Below, in pieces: positions 41,553 to 50,705 of a stretch of 64,000 nucleotides of DNA. The stretch comes from Achromobacter dolens (GTDB lineage: Bacteria > Pseudomonadota > Gammaproteobacteria > Burkholderiales > Burkholderiaceae_B): NCBI RefSeq assembly GCF_902859745.1, contig NZ_CADIJW010000002.1, positions 1 to 64,000 on the forward strand, written 5' to 3'. The notes below the pieces were generated by a model. It ran no database searches. It was not told where the DNA came from and was given only the letters and a program-made list of their open reading frames with translations. Positions within the stretch are counted from its first letter, which is position 1. The number at the start of each line of letters is the position of its first letter. Made by a program: the position numbers and the translations under genes.

Positions 41553-42163
41553 GCCTTGCCCTCCCCGGCCAGCGGCGCCAGCCGGCTCAGCGCCGGCCAG
41601 CCGTCCTGTTGCGGCGCGTCCAGCGGCGCGGGCGCGTCGTCCGGCATCGGGATCTCGTGCGCGTTCAGCGTCATCGACACCATGGTGTAGTAGCCGATGA
41701 CGGCGGTCAGTTCGACCACGCCGACGGCGGCCCAGCGCTGCACCGCCTCGGCGTACAGGGCGGGCTCGACCTGGCCGGTCTCCTGCAGTTGGCGGGCGTA
41801 GGCGTAGACGATCTCGTCGTCGCGGTTGTCGAATACGGGTTCGCGCCGGGCCTGGATGGCGTCCAACACCGCGTCGGCAATGCCGGCGGCGCGGGCGGCC
41901 TGGGCGTGGATGTGCCATTCGATCTGGCTGTTCCAGCGGCGCGCGGTGACCACGATGGCCAGTTCGCTGACGCGCGGCGGCAGGCTGGTGCCAAAGCGCA
42001 GCAAGGCGCCCAGCGCCTGCCAGCGCTCGGCCAGTTCGGGGTTGTGCAGCGCGGCGCGCAAGGGGCCGACCAGCCGGCCGCGCGGGCCGGAGACGATGCG
42101 TTCGTAGACGCGCTTCTGGTCGTCGCTCATGCTGTCGGGCGTGGGCAGTGGGATGCGGCTCAT
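41549..42163 (-). CDS. Carboxymuconolactone decarboxylase/AhpD-fold protein
   Basis: The 204-residue protein has a CMD-like helical fold: GPLRAALHNPELAERWQALGALLRFGTSLPPRVSELAIVVTARRW, then EWHIHAQAARAAGI, and VVELTAVIGYYTMVSM. It lacks the Cys-X2-Cys of AhpD peroxiredoxin partners, so a decarboxylase or hydrolase-type role is likely. Two ATG codons are adjacent; 42163 has AGGA five bases upstream. Coupled by overlap to the amidohydrolase gene; the pair probably handles a ring-fission lactone. Confidence 0.8.
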   Translation of the reverse strand: MSRIPLPTPDSMSDDQKRVYERIVSGPRGRLVGPLRAALHNPELAERWQALGALLRFGTSLPPRVSELAIVVTARRWNSQIEWHIHAQAARAAGIADAVLDAIQARREPVFDNRDDEIVYAYARQLQETGQVEPALYAEAVQRWAAVGVVELTAVIGYYTMVSMTLNAHEIPMPDDAPAPLDAPQQDGWPALSRLAPLAGEGKA

Positions 42164-42176
42164 CATCGTCCTTCGC

Positions 42177-42791
42177 TCAAGGCGTTTCGTCGGGTTGGCT
42201 GCGCGCAACCGAGGGCCGCGCGCTGAAGTCCTGGTGCCAGGCGGCCAGCGCCGGATGGCCGTCGCGCCAGGCCAGGTCCGGGAAACGATAGTCCAGATAC
42301 GACAACGCGCAACCGATGGCGATCAGGCCCAGGTCGAAGCGGCTGGCGCGCAGGGCCGGCGCCTCGGCCTCCAGCACGGCCAGCACCGCGCGGGTCTTCA
42401 GCGCGAAGGCGTCGAGCCAGGCCTGGGTCTGCTTCTCGACCGGCTTGTTGCGTTCCTGCCGGTACAACAGCAGCGCGTCCAGGAAACCGTCGCCCAGCGC
42501 CTGGCGCCGCTCGGCCAGCAGCCGCGCGGCCGGGTCCGCCGGCAGCAGGCCGGCGCCGGCCAGGCCGTCCAGATAGGCGCAGATGACGCGCGAGTCGTAG
42601 ACCGGCGTGCCGTCGTCCAGCACCAGCGTCGGCAGCTTGATCAGCGGGTTGTCGGCCACCAGGTCGAGGTTGGGCTTGTCCATGGCGACCGGCGTGCGCA
42701 CCAGCGTCACGCGGTCGGCGATGCCGGCTTCGTACAGGACGATCATCACCTTGCGCACGAAGGGCGAGCGCGGCGACCAATGCAGTTTCAT
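42177..42791 (-). CDS. Glutathione S-transferase family protein
   Basis: The 204-residue protein starts MKLHWSPRSPFVRKVMIVL, which is a thioredoxin-fold GST N-domain, with NPLIKLPTLVLDDGTPVYDSRVICAYLD as the glutathione-binding cis-proline and Asp-Ser motif. The C-terminal domain is all-helical. ATG 42791 has GGAG seven bases upstream; the longer frame upstream is antisense to real coding. Such GSTs in catabolic operons often do maleylpyruvate isomerisation, dehalogenation or conjugation. Here the substrate is not known. Confidence 0.85.
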   Translation of the reverse strand: MKLHWSPRSPFVRKVMIVLYEAGIADRVTLVRTPVAMDKPNLDLVADNPLIKLPTLVLDDGTPVYDSRVICAYLDGLAGAGLLPADPAARLLAERRQALGDGFLDALLLYRQERNKPVEKQTQAWLDAFALKTRAVLAVLEAEAPALRASRFDLGLIAIGCALSYLDYRFPDLAWRDGHPALAAWHQDFSARPSVARSQPDETP

Positions 42792-42828
42792 CAAGAGGCT
42801 CCCAGGAAATTTGAAATCGTGACGCGGT

Positions 42829-43473
42829 TCAATGGCCTTGCGCGGGCCGCACCGCCGGATCGTTGGCGGCGTCCGGCGCGCGCATCTGGAACAGGTCGCT
42901 GGTGTGCGCGTACCAGCCGGCGCCGTGCATGCGGCCCAGCAGGCGCAGCGCGGGGGTGTCCACATGGAAGCGCTGCGCGTCCAGCAGCGCGTCGTCGCGC
43001 AGGTACAGCGCCACCACCCGCGCCAGCACGATGACGCGCTGTGGCGCGGCATCCAGCACCTGCCACACGCGGCATTCCAGCGCCGCCGGGCTGAGCGCGA
43101 TGCGCGGCGGCGCGACCACCCGCGAGGGAGCGGTCGCCAGCCCGGCGCGGGTCAGCTCATCGACGTCGGCCACGTAGTCCAGGCTGGTGTGGTTCATCTG
43201 CGCGGCCAGTTCGGCCGACACCAGGTTGATGACGAACTCGCCGGTCTCCAGGATGTTGCGCGAGGTGTCCTTCAACTGCCCGCCGCGCGGGCCGATGCCC
43301 AGCGCCACGATGGGCGGGTCGCTGCTGACCACGTTGAAGAACGAGAACGGCGCGGCGTTGCGCTGCCCCTGCGCCGACTGGCTCACCACCCAGGCGATGG
43401 GGCGCGGCACCACCACGCTGGAGAGCAGCTTGAAGGCGTTGGTGGCGCTGAGTTCGCTGAAATCGAAGTTCAT
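42829..43473 (-). CDS. Flavin reductase family (FMN-binding split barrel) protein
   Basis: The 214-residue protein has the flavin-reductase-like pattern: KLLSSVVVPRPIAWVVSQ, NAAPFSFFNVVSSDPPIVALGIG, TSRNILETGEFVINLV. It either reduces free FMN for a partner monooxygenase or is an independent FMN-dependent enzyme. No monooxygenase gene lies in this operon. Start ATG 43473. It is transcribed after the Bug gene (43559) with an 85-bp gap. Confidence 0.85.
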   Translation of the reverse strand: MNFDFSELSATNAFKLLSSVVVPRPIAWVVSQSAQGQRNAAPFSFFNVVSSDPPIVALGIGPRGGQLKDTSRNILETGEFVINLVSAELAAQMNHTSLDYVADVDELTRAGLATAPSRVVAPPRIALSPAALECRVWQVLDAAPQRVIVLARVVALYLRDDALLDAQRFHVDTPALRLLGRMHGAGWYAHTSDLFQMRAPDAANDPAVRPAQGH

Positions 43474-43558
43474 GGATGCGTTCCTGGTGGCCGGCGCCGC
43501 GTCCGCGCCTGGCCGACGGCCGTGCGCATGCGTGGTCGTGTGTCCGGTGACCCTGTGT

Positions 43559-44524
43559 TCATTTGGCCAGCAAGCCCAGCGTGCCCAGCAGCCTGCGCAT
43601 GTCGGCCAGGTCCTTGGCGACGTAGGCGTCCGCTTCCCGCGGCGACAGCGCCATCAACGCTATCGCCTGCTCCTGCATGACGCGGCGGTAGTCGGGATCA
43701 TCGTTCACGGCCCGGACGGCGTCGCTCAGGGTGCGCACGATGTCCGCGGGCGTGCCGGCCGGCGCGGCCAGGCTGTACCAGGTGGCCGCGTCCGCGCCCG
43801 CCACGCCGGCCTCGGCCAGCGTCGGCACGTCCGGCAGCAGCGGAGAGCGCTTGTCCGACGCATAGGCCAGCGCCAGCAGGCGCCCCTGGCGGATGAACGG
43901 CAGGCTGGCCGACAGGTTCAGCATGGCCAGGTCGGTCTGGCCGCCCACCACGTCGTTGACGGCGGGCGAGGCGCCGGCATAGGGAATGTGGTTCAACTGC
44001 ACGCCGGCAACCTGCTGGAACAGTTCGGCGCCCAGGTGCGTGGCGCCCCCCACCCCGGCCGAGCCGTAGCTCCACTTGCCGGGTTCGGCCTTGGCGCGGG
44101 CGATCAGCTCGGACACCGAGCGGATGCCGCGCGACGGATTGACCACCAGCATGATGGGCTGCACCGCCACCACCGAGCAGAAGGCGAAGCCCTTAACGCC
44201 GTCGTACGCGGTCTTCTGCATCAGCGGCGTGACCACGTGGCCGGCCGAGGTGCCCAGCAGCAGCGTGTAGCCGTCCGGCTTGGCGCGCGCCACGAAGCCG
44301 GTGCCGATGGAGGCGCCGCCGCCGGGCTTGTTCTCCACCACCACCGGCTGGCCCAGGCGCTTTTCCAGCGCCCGCGCCAGGCTGCGCGCCACCACGTCGG
44401 CGGGGCCGCCGGCGGCGTAGGGATTGACCACGATGACGGGCCGGTCTGGATAGGCCGCCGCCGCGGACGCGGCGCCGATGGACAGGGCCACCGCCGCCAG
44501 CAGGGATCGAAGCATCAATCGCAT
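43559..44524 (-). CDS. Bug/TctC-family periplasmic binding protein (one of adjacent pair)
   Basis: The 321-residue protein has a signal peptide (LLAAVALSIGAASAAAA), then YPDRPVIVVNPYAAGGPADVVARSL, VVVENKPGGGASIGTGFVA, GKWSYGSAGVGGATHLGAELF and HIPYAGASPAVNDVV. AAGGAA lies seven bases before the ATG at 44524. It follows another Bug gene by 50 bp; both would be exported and probably bind related carboxylates. No transporter membrane subunits are present in the operon. Confidence 0.9.
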   Translation of the reverse strand: MRLMLRSLLAAVALSIGAASAAAAYPDRPVIVVNPYAAGGPADVVARSLARALEKRLGQPVVVENKPGGGASIGTGFVARAKPDGYTLLLGTSAGHVVTPLMQKTAYDGVKGFAFCSVVAVQPIMLVVNPSRGIRSVSELIARAKAEPGKWSYGSAGVGGATHLGAELFQQVAGVQLNHIPYAGASPAVNDVVGGQTDLAMLNLSASLPFIRQGRLLALAYASDKRSPLLPDVPTLAEAGVAGADAATWYSLAAPAGTPADIVRTLSDAVRAVNDDPDYRRVMQEQAIALMALSPREADAYVAKDLADMRRLLGTLGLLAK

Positions 44525-44574
44525 GGGATTTCCTTCCAGGGGCCCGGCCGCGGGGCGGGCCGGGAGCCGAGGCC

Positions 44575-45555
44575 TCAATCGGCGCGCGCGCCGGACTGTT
44601 CGATGATGCGCGCCCATTTCGCCGTATCGACGCGGATGCGTTCGGCGAAGGCTTCGGGCGTGCTGTGGGTGGTCTGGATGCCGTAGCCGGCCATGCGCTC
44701 GACCATCCGCGGCGACGTCATCACCGCCTTGATGTCGGCGTTCAGGCGGTCGATGACGGGACGCGGCGTGCCCGCCGGCGCCAGCACGCCGGACCACAGG
44801 CTGACCTCGTAGTCCTCGAAACCCGGCGTCTCCGACATCGACGGCACGTCGGGCAGCGCCGCCAGCCGCTGGCGGCTGGTCACGGCCAGCGCCCGCACCT
44901 TGCCCTGCCGGACCTGCTCGATGAAGTTGGACGAGGTGTCGATCATCATCGAGATGCGGCCGGCCAGGAAGTCGTTGATGGCGCCCGAGGTGCCCTTGTA
45001 GGGAATATGGCGGATGTCGGCATGCGCCGCCGTCTTGAACATCTCGCCGGCCAGGTGGCTGGTGGTGCCGTTGCCCGAGGAGCTGAAGGTCAGCTCGCCC
45101 GGCCGCTGCCGCGCCAGTTCGGCCAGTTCGGCGACCGAGCTGACCTTCAGGTCGGGGTTGACCACCAGCAGGTTGGAGGTCAGGTTGGTCATCGACACCG
45201 GCGCGAAGCTGCGCTGCGGGTCGTAGCGCAGCTTGGGGTACAGCGACGGGTTGATGGTCAGCACGCCCATGGTGGAGTACAGCAGCGTGTAGCCGTCGGG
45301 CGCGGCGCTGGCCACGGCCTCGGCGCCGATGGTGCCCCCCGCCCCGCCGCGGTTCTCCACCACCACGGTCTGGCCCAGCTTTTCGCCCAGGCCCTGCGCC
45401 AGCGAGCGCGCCATCAGGTCGGTGGCGCCGCCGGCCGGGAACGGCACGATCAATTTGACCGGCCGGTCGGGATAGGCCCCGGCCGCCACGGCCGCCGATA
45501 TCAGGCCCGCGCCGAGCCACAGGCTGACCGCGGTCAGCGCACTTGCCATTCTCAT
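44575..45555 (-). CDS. Bug/TctC-family periplasmic binding protein (first gene of minus-strand operon)
   Basis: The 326-residue protein has signal peptide WLGAGLISAAVAAG, YPDRPVKLIVPFPAGGATDLMAR, VVVENRGGAGGTIGAEAVA, GELTFSSSGNGTTSHLAGEMF and HIPYKGTSGAINDFL. ATG 45555 with GGAG upstream. It heads a six-gene minus-strand operon (Bug, Bug, flavin reductase, GST, CMD-like, amidohydrolase). A dyad TATGCG-N6-CGCATA lies 63-80 bp upstream and is the probable regulator site. Confidence 0.9.
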   Translation of the reverse strand: MRMASALTAVSLWLGAGLISAAVAAGAYPDRPVKLIVPFPAGGATDLMARSLAQGLGEKLGQTVVVENRGGAGGTIGAEAVASAAPDGYTLLYSTMGVLTINPSLYPKLRYDPQRSFAPVSMTNLTSNLLVVNPDLKVSSVAELAELARQRPGELTFSSSGNGTTSHLAGEMFKTAAHADIRHIPYKGTSGAINDFLAGRISMMIDTSSNFIEQVRQGKVRALAVTSRQRLAALPDVPSMSETPGFEDYEVSLWSGVLAPAGTPRPVIDRLNADIKAVMTSPRMVERMAGYGIQTTHSTPEAFAERIRVDTAKWARIIEQSGARAD

Positions 45556-45617
45556 GCTGTCTCCACCCTGGGGGTTCTTGTGTTTGCAGCATGGTAGGCG
45601 CGGGGCGGCGATGGCGC

Positions 45618-45647
45618 TATGCGCGGGATCGCATATCTGCTTTGTGC
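45618..45647. promoter_or_regulatory. Dyad TATGCG-N6-CGCATA and related CGCATATCTGC motif
   Basis: A perfect 6-bp inverted repeat TATGCG/CGCATA occupies 45618-45635. Its right arm continues as CGCATATCTGCTTTG, 9 of 11 bases identical to the CGCATAACAGC motif found before both CoA-transferase genes and followed by the same TTTG. It stands upstream of the minus-strand operon, suggesting one regulator for both convergent operons. Confidence 0.45.
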
Positions 45648-45758
45648 GGACACCGCGCGGGCCGGCGCCCGCAGGCCTGGGTAACGGATGCCCCTGAACG
45701 GCGCGCGGCCGGGATCGGGTATCGTCTGAACCTGGCCCATCCGCCCGCGCCGTTCGCA

Positions 45759-46181
45759 ATGCCCCAACGCCCCAACCTGTTCTCGCCCCCTTCCCGCCAG
45801 CGCGCCGCCCGCGCCAATTCACTGCTGTGGATCCTCGACCCGCTCGAGCGTGATCCCGGCTATCTGCGCCGCAAGATGTTCGGCTGCGACGCCGCCTACC
45901 TGGACGGCGCGCTGTACCTGGTGGTGGCCGACCGCGACATCCCCTGGAACGGCGTGATGGTGTGCACCTCGCATGACCGCCACGCGGCGCTGCTGGCCGA
46001 TATGCCGAGCCTGCTGCCGCACCCGGAACTGGGCAAGTGGCTGTACCTGCCGCAGACCGACGAGGCGTTCGAGACGCTGGCGGCCCGGTTGGTGGAACTG
46101 GCGTTGGCGCGCGATCCGCGCCTGGGCGTGGCGCCCAAGCCGCGGGCGCGGCGGCGCAAGTCCTGGCGGGGCGAGGAATAA
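45759..46181 (+). CDS. TfoX/YjbR-like small protein
   Basis: The 140-residue protein contains LRRKMFGCDAAYLDGALYLVVADRDIPWNGVMVCTS, reminiscent of the TfoX N-terminal/YjbR fold in which MFG-G starts a beta sheet, then HPELGKWLYLPQTDEAFETLA. There is no signal peptide, and the C-terminus is Arg/Lys-rich (PRARRRKSWRG). The family role is unclear: TfoX itself regulates competence, YjbR may bind DNA. ATG 45759 was chosen because the longer frame crosses the divergent operon promoter. It has no strong ribosome site. Confidence 0.55.
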   Translation: MPQRPNLFSPPSRQRAARANSLLWILDPLERDPGYLRRKMFGCDAAYLDGALYLVVADRDIPWNGVMVCTSHDRHAALLADMPSLLPHPELGKWLYLPQTDEAFETLAARLVELALARDPRLGVAPKPRARRRKSWRGEE

Positions 46182-46293
46182 AGCGCGCCGGCGCGCCCTT
46201 GCGCCGCGCGGCATGCCCTGACGGCTGCCAACATGGCGACGGGCGTGAAATCATCCGAACGCTGCGGTGAAACGATAAAGCGGCCGAATTGGC

Positions 46294-47097
46294 TCACATC
46301 GATCCGGCCCGGACGCCAAACACCTCGCGCCAGGGCCGCGACAGCGCATCGGCGTCCGCCGTCGACAGGTATTGCGGCGCCCCCCGCGCCATGGCGGCGA
46401 ACAGCAAGGCGTCGCTGGCCCCGTCCCACGGCGCCGCGAGCGACTCGTCGACCTCGCCGTCCTCGTCCACTTCGCGAATGAACGCGGCGTCGCCATCGAC
46501 GGCCTGGGCGCGTTGCCGCAGCAGGCCGTGGATCTGCAGCAAGCCGCCATGCACGGGCGAACGCGCCCCGCCCCGACGGCTCGCGGCGGCCAGCACGCCA
46601 TACCATTCCGATTGCGGCGGCGCATCGGCAGGCGTGGGGACACCCTCTTCGTCTTTCGACCAGCGCTCCCAGGCGCGACCGTAGCGGTCCCAGCCGTCGG
46701 CAGGCAGATCGGCGCCCAACGCCCGCGCCTGTTCGCGCGTCAGTTCGGGAATGCGGGCCAGGATGTCGACCACCGCCTCGCCGTGCGGGCCGAACAGCGC
46801 GCCCAGCGGCAGCGGTTGCAGCAGTTCGATCGCGGCGGCGCGCCAGTAGCCGGGTTGCGCCACCAGTCCGGACATGTCGCCCAGTTGTGTCACGCGCACG
46901 CGCCACAACTGCCCGGGCCAGCGGCGGCCCAGCGTCATGGTGGCAATGGATTGATCGACGACCAGCCAGGGCGGCTCGGCGCGCGCCAGGCGGACATGGT
47001 TGCCGGCGCGTTCAAGCGCCATGTCGGGATCGGCGGCGTCGAACCAGAAACCGTCGCGGTCGGAGGAAGCGGGCGTGGAAGTCGTCATGGCCGTCAT
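46294..47097 (-). CDS. Hypothetical protein, no recognised family
   Basis: The 267-residue product from ATG 47097 (GGA six bases upstream) is hydrophilic and mostly helical: FWFDAADPDMALERAGNHVRL, LWRVRVTQLGDMSGL, ALFGPHGEAVVDILARIPEL, and acidic FIREVDEDGEVDESL. No signal peptide or membrane segment. I do not recognise the function. It lies downstream of the diguanylate cyclase gene on the same strand with a 98-bp gap and could be cotranscribed. Confidence 0.6.
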   Translation of the reverse strand: MTAMTTSTPASSDRDGFWFDAADPDMALERAGNHVRLARAEPPWLVVDQSIATMTLGRRWPGQLWRVRVTQLGDMSGLVAQPGYWRAAAIELLQPLPLGALFGPHGEAVVDILARIPELTREQARALGADLPADGWDRYGRAWERWSKDEEGVPTPADAPPQSEWYGVLAAASRRGGARSPVHGGLLQIHGLLRQRAQAVDGDAAFIREVDEDGEVDESLAAPWDGASDALLFAAMARGAPQYLSTADADALSRPWREVFGVRAGSM

Positions 47098-47195
47098 TAT
47101 CGGTCCAAAGCGTCGACGCAAAGCATAGGCCCGTCCCTGAACGGCCCCGGGCGTTTCGCCGCGCGGGCCGCGCCACTGGCCGCGACGGCGGCGCC

Positions 47196-48371
47196 TCAGT
47201 CCGCGGCGGCGCGCTCCGGCGCCAGGGCCGCTTCCAGCCGGTTGCCGCCCAGGGACTTGGCGCGATACAGCGCCAGGTCCGCACGCGACAGCGCATCGGC
47301 CAGCGGCGGCACGTCCTCGTCGAAATAGGCCAGGCCGATGCTGACCGTGGCGGCGATGCCCAGGCCGTCGGCCGGGTTGGCGATGGTGGTGGCGAAGCGG
47401 CGGGCCGCCGCCGCCCCCAATTGATGGGCGCGGCGGGCGTCATCGCCCGCCAGCAGCGCGGCGAATTCCTCGCCGCCAAGGCGCGCCAGGATGACCTGCG
47501 GCCCGAGCGCGTCGCGGGCCACGGTGGCGAACGCCGCCAGCACCAGGTCGCCGGTATGGTGGCCGTAGCGGTCGTTGATGGCCTTGAACTGGTCCAGGTC
47601 GAACGCCAGCACGGCGACAGGCTCACGCCCCGCGCTGGCCGCGATGAGGCGCGCGCCCTGCTCGAAGAACCAGCGGCGGTTGCCCAGCCGCGTCAGGTAG
47701 TCGGTCTGCGACTCGTGCACCAGTTGCACGTGGGTTTCCTCGCGGATCAGCTTGATCAGCGTCATCGGCAGCAGCACCGAATACAGCACCCCTTCGTACA
47801 TGGTGATGTTGCTGGCCAGCAGTTGCACCCAGGGCCCCTCGGCGGCCACCCACCACGGCAGCAGGAAGGCGCGGCCGAAATAGATCAGCGCGTGCACGCC
47901 GGCCACCGCCACGGCGAAGTTGCGGGTTTTCGGCATCCCCATGGAATCGCAGCGCAGCAGTTCCCACGCGGTCAGGGCGCTGACGAGGGCGATGGGCAAG
48001 GCGCTGACGTATTTCCACACCACGTCCTGCCCCGGCACGCCGGCCGCCAGCCAGATCAGCGCCATGACCGCCAGCAAGCCCATCGAACGCTTGCGGTAAT
48101 GGCGCCCGCTCAGCGAGGCGACGCTGTCCAGCACCAGCAGGTAACCGCCGAGGATCACCAGGTTGCTCAGCGGCGCGCCGATCGCGGCCGGCAGATCGGC
48201 GCGGAACAAGGCGCAGATACAGCCCAGCGCCAGCGTGCCGAAGCCGACCGCCAGGATGCCCAGCGAGCGGCTGCGGTGGGGGTGGGTTCGATACTCCCAG
48301 AACGTCAGGCCGGCACTGGCCAGCAGCGTCCCGATGGTAATGAAGTACAGGGTGAGGAGATCGACGTGCAT
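47196..48371 (-). CDS. Membrane-bound diguanylate cyclase (GGDEF domain)
   Basis: The 391-residue protein has six or more predicted membrane helices in its first 210 residues, then a GGDEF domain: TDYLTRLGNRRWFFEQG, AFDLDQFKAINDRYGHHTGDLVL, and the active-site GGEEF at 299-303. The RxxD inhibitory site five residues before GGEEF is absent (VILARLGGEEF). It makes cyclic di-GMP from two GTP, with the membrane part as sensor. The start at 48371 (MHVDLL) leads straight into the first helix. Confidence 0.85.
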   Translation of the reverse strand: MHVDLLTLYFITIGTLLASAGLTFWEYRTHPHRSRSLGILAVGFGTLALGCICALFRADLPAAIGAPLSNLVILGGYLLVLDSVASLSGRHYRKRSMGLLAVMALIWLAAGVPGQDVVWKYVSALPIALVSALTAWELLRCDSMGMPKTRNFAVAVAGVHALIYFGRAFLLPWWVAAEGPWVQLLASNITMYEGVLYSVLLPMTLIKLIREETHVQLVHESQTDYLTRLGNRRWFFEQGARLIAASAGREPVAVLAFDLDQFKAINDRYGHHTGDLVLAAFATVARDALGPQVILARLGGEEFAALLAGDDARRAHQLGAAAARRFATTIANPADGLGIAATVSIGLAYFDEDVPPLADALSRADLALYRAKSLGGNRLEAALAPERAAAD

Positions 48372-48513
48372 CTCGGCCGGAAAGAGGTGGCACGCCAGAA
48401 GGAAATTGCGGCGGCGTTCGCAATTTTAGGGGGAAATCCGCCGCGGATAGGTGACGGGAAAGCGGTCGCCCGGGGTCATAAGTCCCCAATTTGACCGCGC
48501 TCCCGGCGGGACG

Positions 48514-50679
48514 TCAGAACCGGTAGGTCACGCTCCCGATCACCGTGCGGCGGGTGCCGAAGAAGCAATCGCCGCGGGCAAGGCAGGTACCCACGTACTG
48601 TTTGTCGAACAGGTTGGTGACGTTCAGCGCCAGGCGCATGGGGCCCGCGTCGTAGGCCAGCACGGCGTCATAGAGGGTGACGGCGGGCACGCCGTTCTGG
48701 CCGGTGCCGTCATCGCTGCTGCCGTTGTAGCGCACGCCCGCCCCCGCCAGGAAGCCCGGGGTTCCCATCACGCTGAAGCGGTAGTTGGCCCAGAACGACG
48801 CCATGTGCCGGGGAATGCTGGCCAGTTGGCGCCCCTGTTCGGCCGGCGTGCCCTTGGCCACCTTGGCGTCCAGGAAGGTGTAGGTGGCCACCAGATCGAC
48901 ATTGCCCAGCGACGCCAGCGCCTCCAGTTCGGCGCCCTTGGTGCGGGCCTCGCCCACTTGCACGGTGTCGGCAATGCCGTTGACCACGCCGGCGACCTTG
49001 CGGTTTTTCTCGGTCATGTCGAACACGCTGGCGGTGACCGTCAGGTTTTCGCCCGGCGGCTGGTACTTCAGGCCGGCCTCCCATTGCTTGCCGCGCAGCG
49101 GCTTGAACGCCTGGTTGGCACGGTTGAAGCCGGCCAGGCCCTGGAACGATTCCGAGTAGCTCAGATAGGGATTGAGGCCGGCCTCGGAGCGATACATCAG
49201 GCCAAAGCGCTTGCTCATTTCGCTGTCATCGCGCGACCCGGACGGCGTATCGTCCACCGACGCGCGCGAGCGGTCATGGCGCAGCCCCAGCATCAGCAGC
49301 CAACGCTCCCATTCGAGCTGGTCCTGCATGTAGAGGCCCAACTGGTTGCCGCGCGAGGTCGGCGCGCTGACCGTCGAGGTGGGCGGCGTGAAGTTGCCGT
49401 ACACGGGGTTGTGCACGTCGATGGGCGCGACCGTGCCGCCCACTCCCTGGCGCGCATCCAGCACGGAGCGCTGGTAATCGATGCCGGTCAGCAGGGTGTG
49501 GCGGATCGGGCCGGTCTGGAACTTGAACTGGCCCTGGGTGTCGACCACGAACTGCTTGAGGGTCGGCTGGTTCTGGTAGATCACGCGGCGCAGCAGCGTG
49601 TCGCTGCCCGGCACCCAGCCGTGGCCGGCGCCGTTGAAGCCGGCGGTGTAGATGCTGCGATAGTCGACCTCGCTGTGCGTGTAGCGCAGGTTCTGCCGCA
49701 CCGTGACGTTGTCGTTGAAGGCGTGCTCGAACTGGTAGCCCACCGCACTCTGCCTGGCGGTGTACTTGTCGAAGTCGGGTTCGCTGACGAAGAAGTCCTG
49801 CGGGATGCGGCCGGCCGGCGTGCTGGTGAGCGTGCCGCGCCACGGGAAGAAACCGACCATCGACCCGCTATTGTCTTTCTGGAAATTGGCCAGCAGCGTC
49901 AACGAGGTGGCGGCGCTGGGCCGCCAGGTCAACGACGGCGCGATGAAATAGCGATCGTCGTCGACGTATTTGACCGAGCTGTCGCTGTCGCGCCCCAGCG
50001 CGACCACGCGATACAGCCACTTGCCGTCTTCGTCGATCGGGCCGGTGAGGTCGGCCTGGATCTGCTTGCGATTGTGGTTGCCGTAGCTGACGCCGATCTC
50101 GCGCATCGCTTCGGGCTGCGGCCGCTTGCTGATCTGGTTGACGATGCCGCCGATGGCGCCCTGCCCGTACAGCATGCCCGACGGCCCGCGCAGGATCTCG
50201 ATGCGCTCCAGCGCGTAGGGATCGGGCCGGGTGTTGTTGTAGGACCCCACGGCGTTGAGCAGGCCGTCGAGGTATTGGGTGGAATCGGTGCCGCGGATCT
50301 TGATGGAGTCGCCGCGATTGTCCGGCCCGAACGCGCCGGCCGTGACCCCGGCGGTATAGCCCGCCGCCTGCTGCACCGACTGGGCGCCCTGCAGCGTCAT
50401 GCGATCCTGGGTGATGACGCTGATCGACTGCGGCGTTTCCATCACCGGCGTGTCGGTCTTGGTGGCGGTGGCGGCGCGCTTGGCGACAAAGCCCTGCACG
50501 GGGCCGACCGCGGTCTGTTCGACATCGCTGCCCGTGACGGTGACGGCGGGCAAGTGGACCTCGGCAGGGGCGGACTGCGCCAGGACGGCGCCCGGCAGGC
50601 CCAGGCCGAATACGATCAAAGGCAATTGCCGGGCCCGGAAATGCACCGGGCACCGGCGGGATGAAAGGCTTACAGCCAT
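48514..50679 (-). CDS. TonB-dependent siderophore receptor (fourth), FhuA-like
   Basis: The 721-residue receptor has a signal peptide (LIVFGLGLPGAVLAQS), a TonB-box-proximal AVGPVQGFVAKRAATATKTDT, plug motifs METPQSISVITQDRM and IEILRGPSGMLYGQGAIGG, and barrel end VIGSVTYRF, the classic aromatic C-terminus. The VGPVxGFVAKRSATATKTDT stretch is typical of FhuA-group (ferrichrome) receptors. A near-perfect Fur box lies 27 bp upstream of the ATG at 50679. There is a cysteine-rich loop near the end (GTCLARGDCFFG). Confidence 0.9.
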   Translation of the reverse strand: MAVSLSSRRCPVHFRARQLPLIVFGLGLPGAVLAQSAPAEVHLPAVTVTGSDVEQTAVGPVQGFVAKRAATATKTDTPVMETPQSISVITQDRMTLQGAQSVQQAAGYTAGVTAGAFGPDNRGDSIKIRGTDSTQYLDGLLNAVGSYNNTRPDPYALERIEILRGPSGMLYGQGAIGGIVNQISKRPQPEAMREIGVSYGNHNRKQIQADLTGPIDEDGKWLYRVVALGRDSDSSVKYVDDDRYFIAPSLTWRPSAATSLTLLANFQKDNSGSMVGFFPWRGTLTSTPAGRIPQDFFVSEPDFDKYTARQSAVGYQFEHAFNDNVTVRQNLRYTHSEVDYRSIYTAGFNGAGHGWVPGSDTLLRRVIYQNQPTLKQFVVDTQGQFKFQTGPIRHTLLTGIDYQRSVLDARQGVGGTVAPIDVHNPVYGNFTPPTSTVSAPTSRGNQLGLYMQDQLEWERWLLMLGLRHDRSRASVDDTPSGSRDDSEMSKRFGLMYRSEAGLNPYLSYSESFQGLAGFNRANQAFKPLRGKQWEAGLKYQPPGENLTVTASVFDMTEKNRKVAGVVNGIADTVQVGEARTKGAELEALASLGNVDLVATYTFLDAKVAKGTPAEQGRQLASIPRHMASFWANYRFSVMGTPGFLAGAGVRYNGSSDDGTGQNGVPAVTLYDAVLAYDAGPMRLALNVTNLFDKQYVGTCLARGDCFFGTRRTVIGSVTYRF

Positions 50680-50705
50680 GGAAACTCCGCTCGCATGTGA
50701 ATGGC

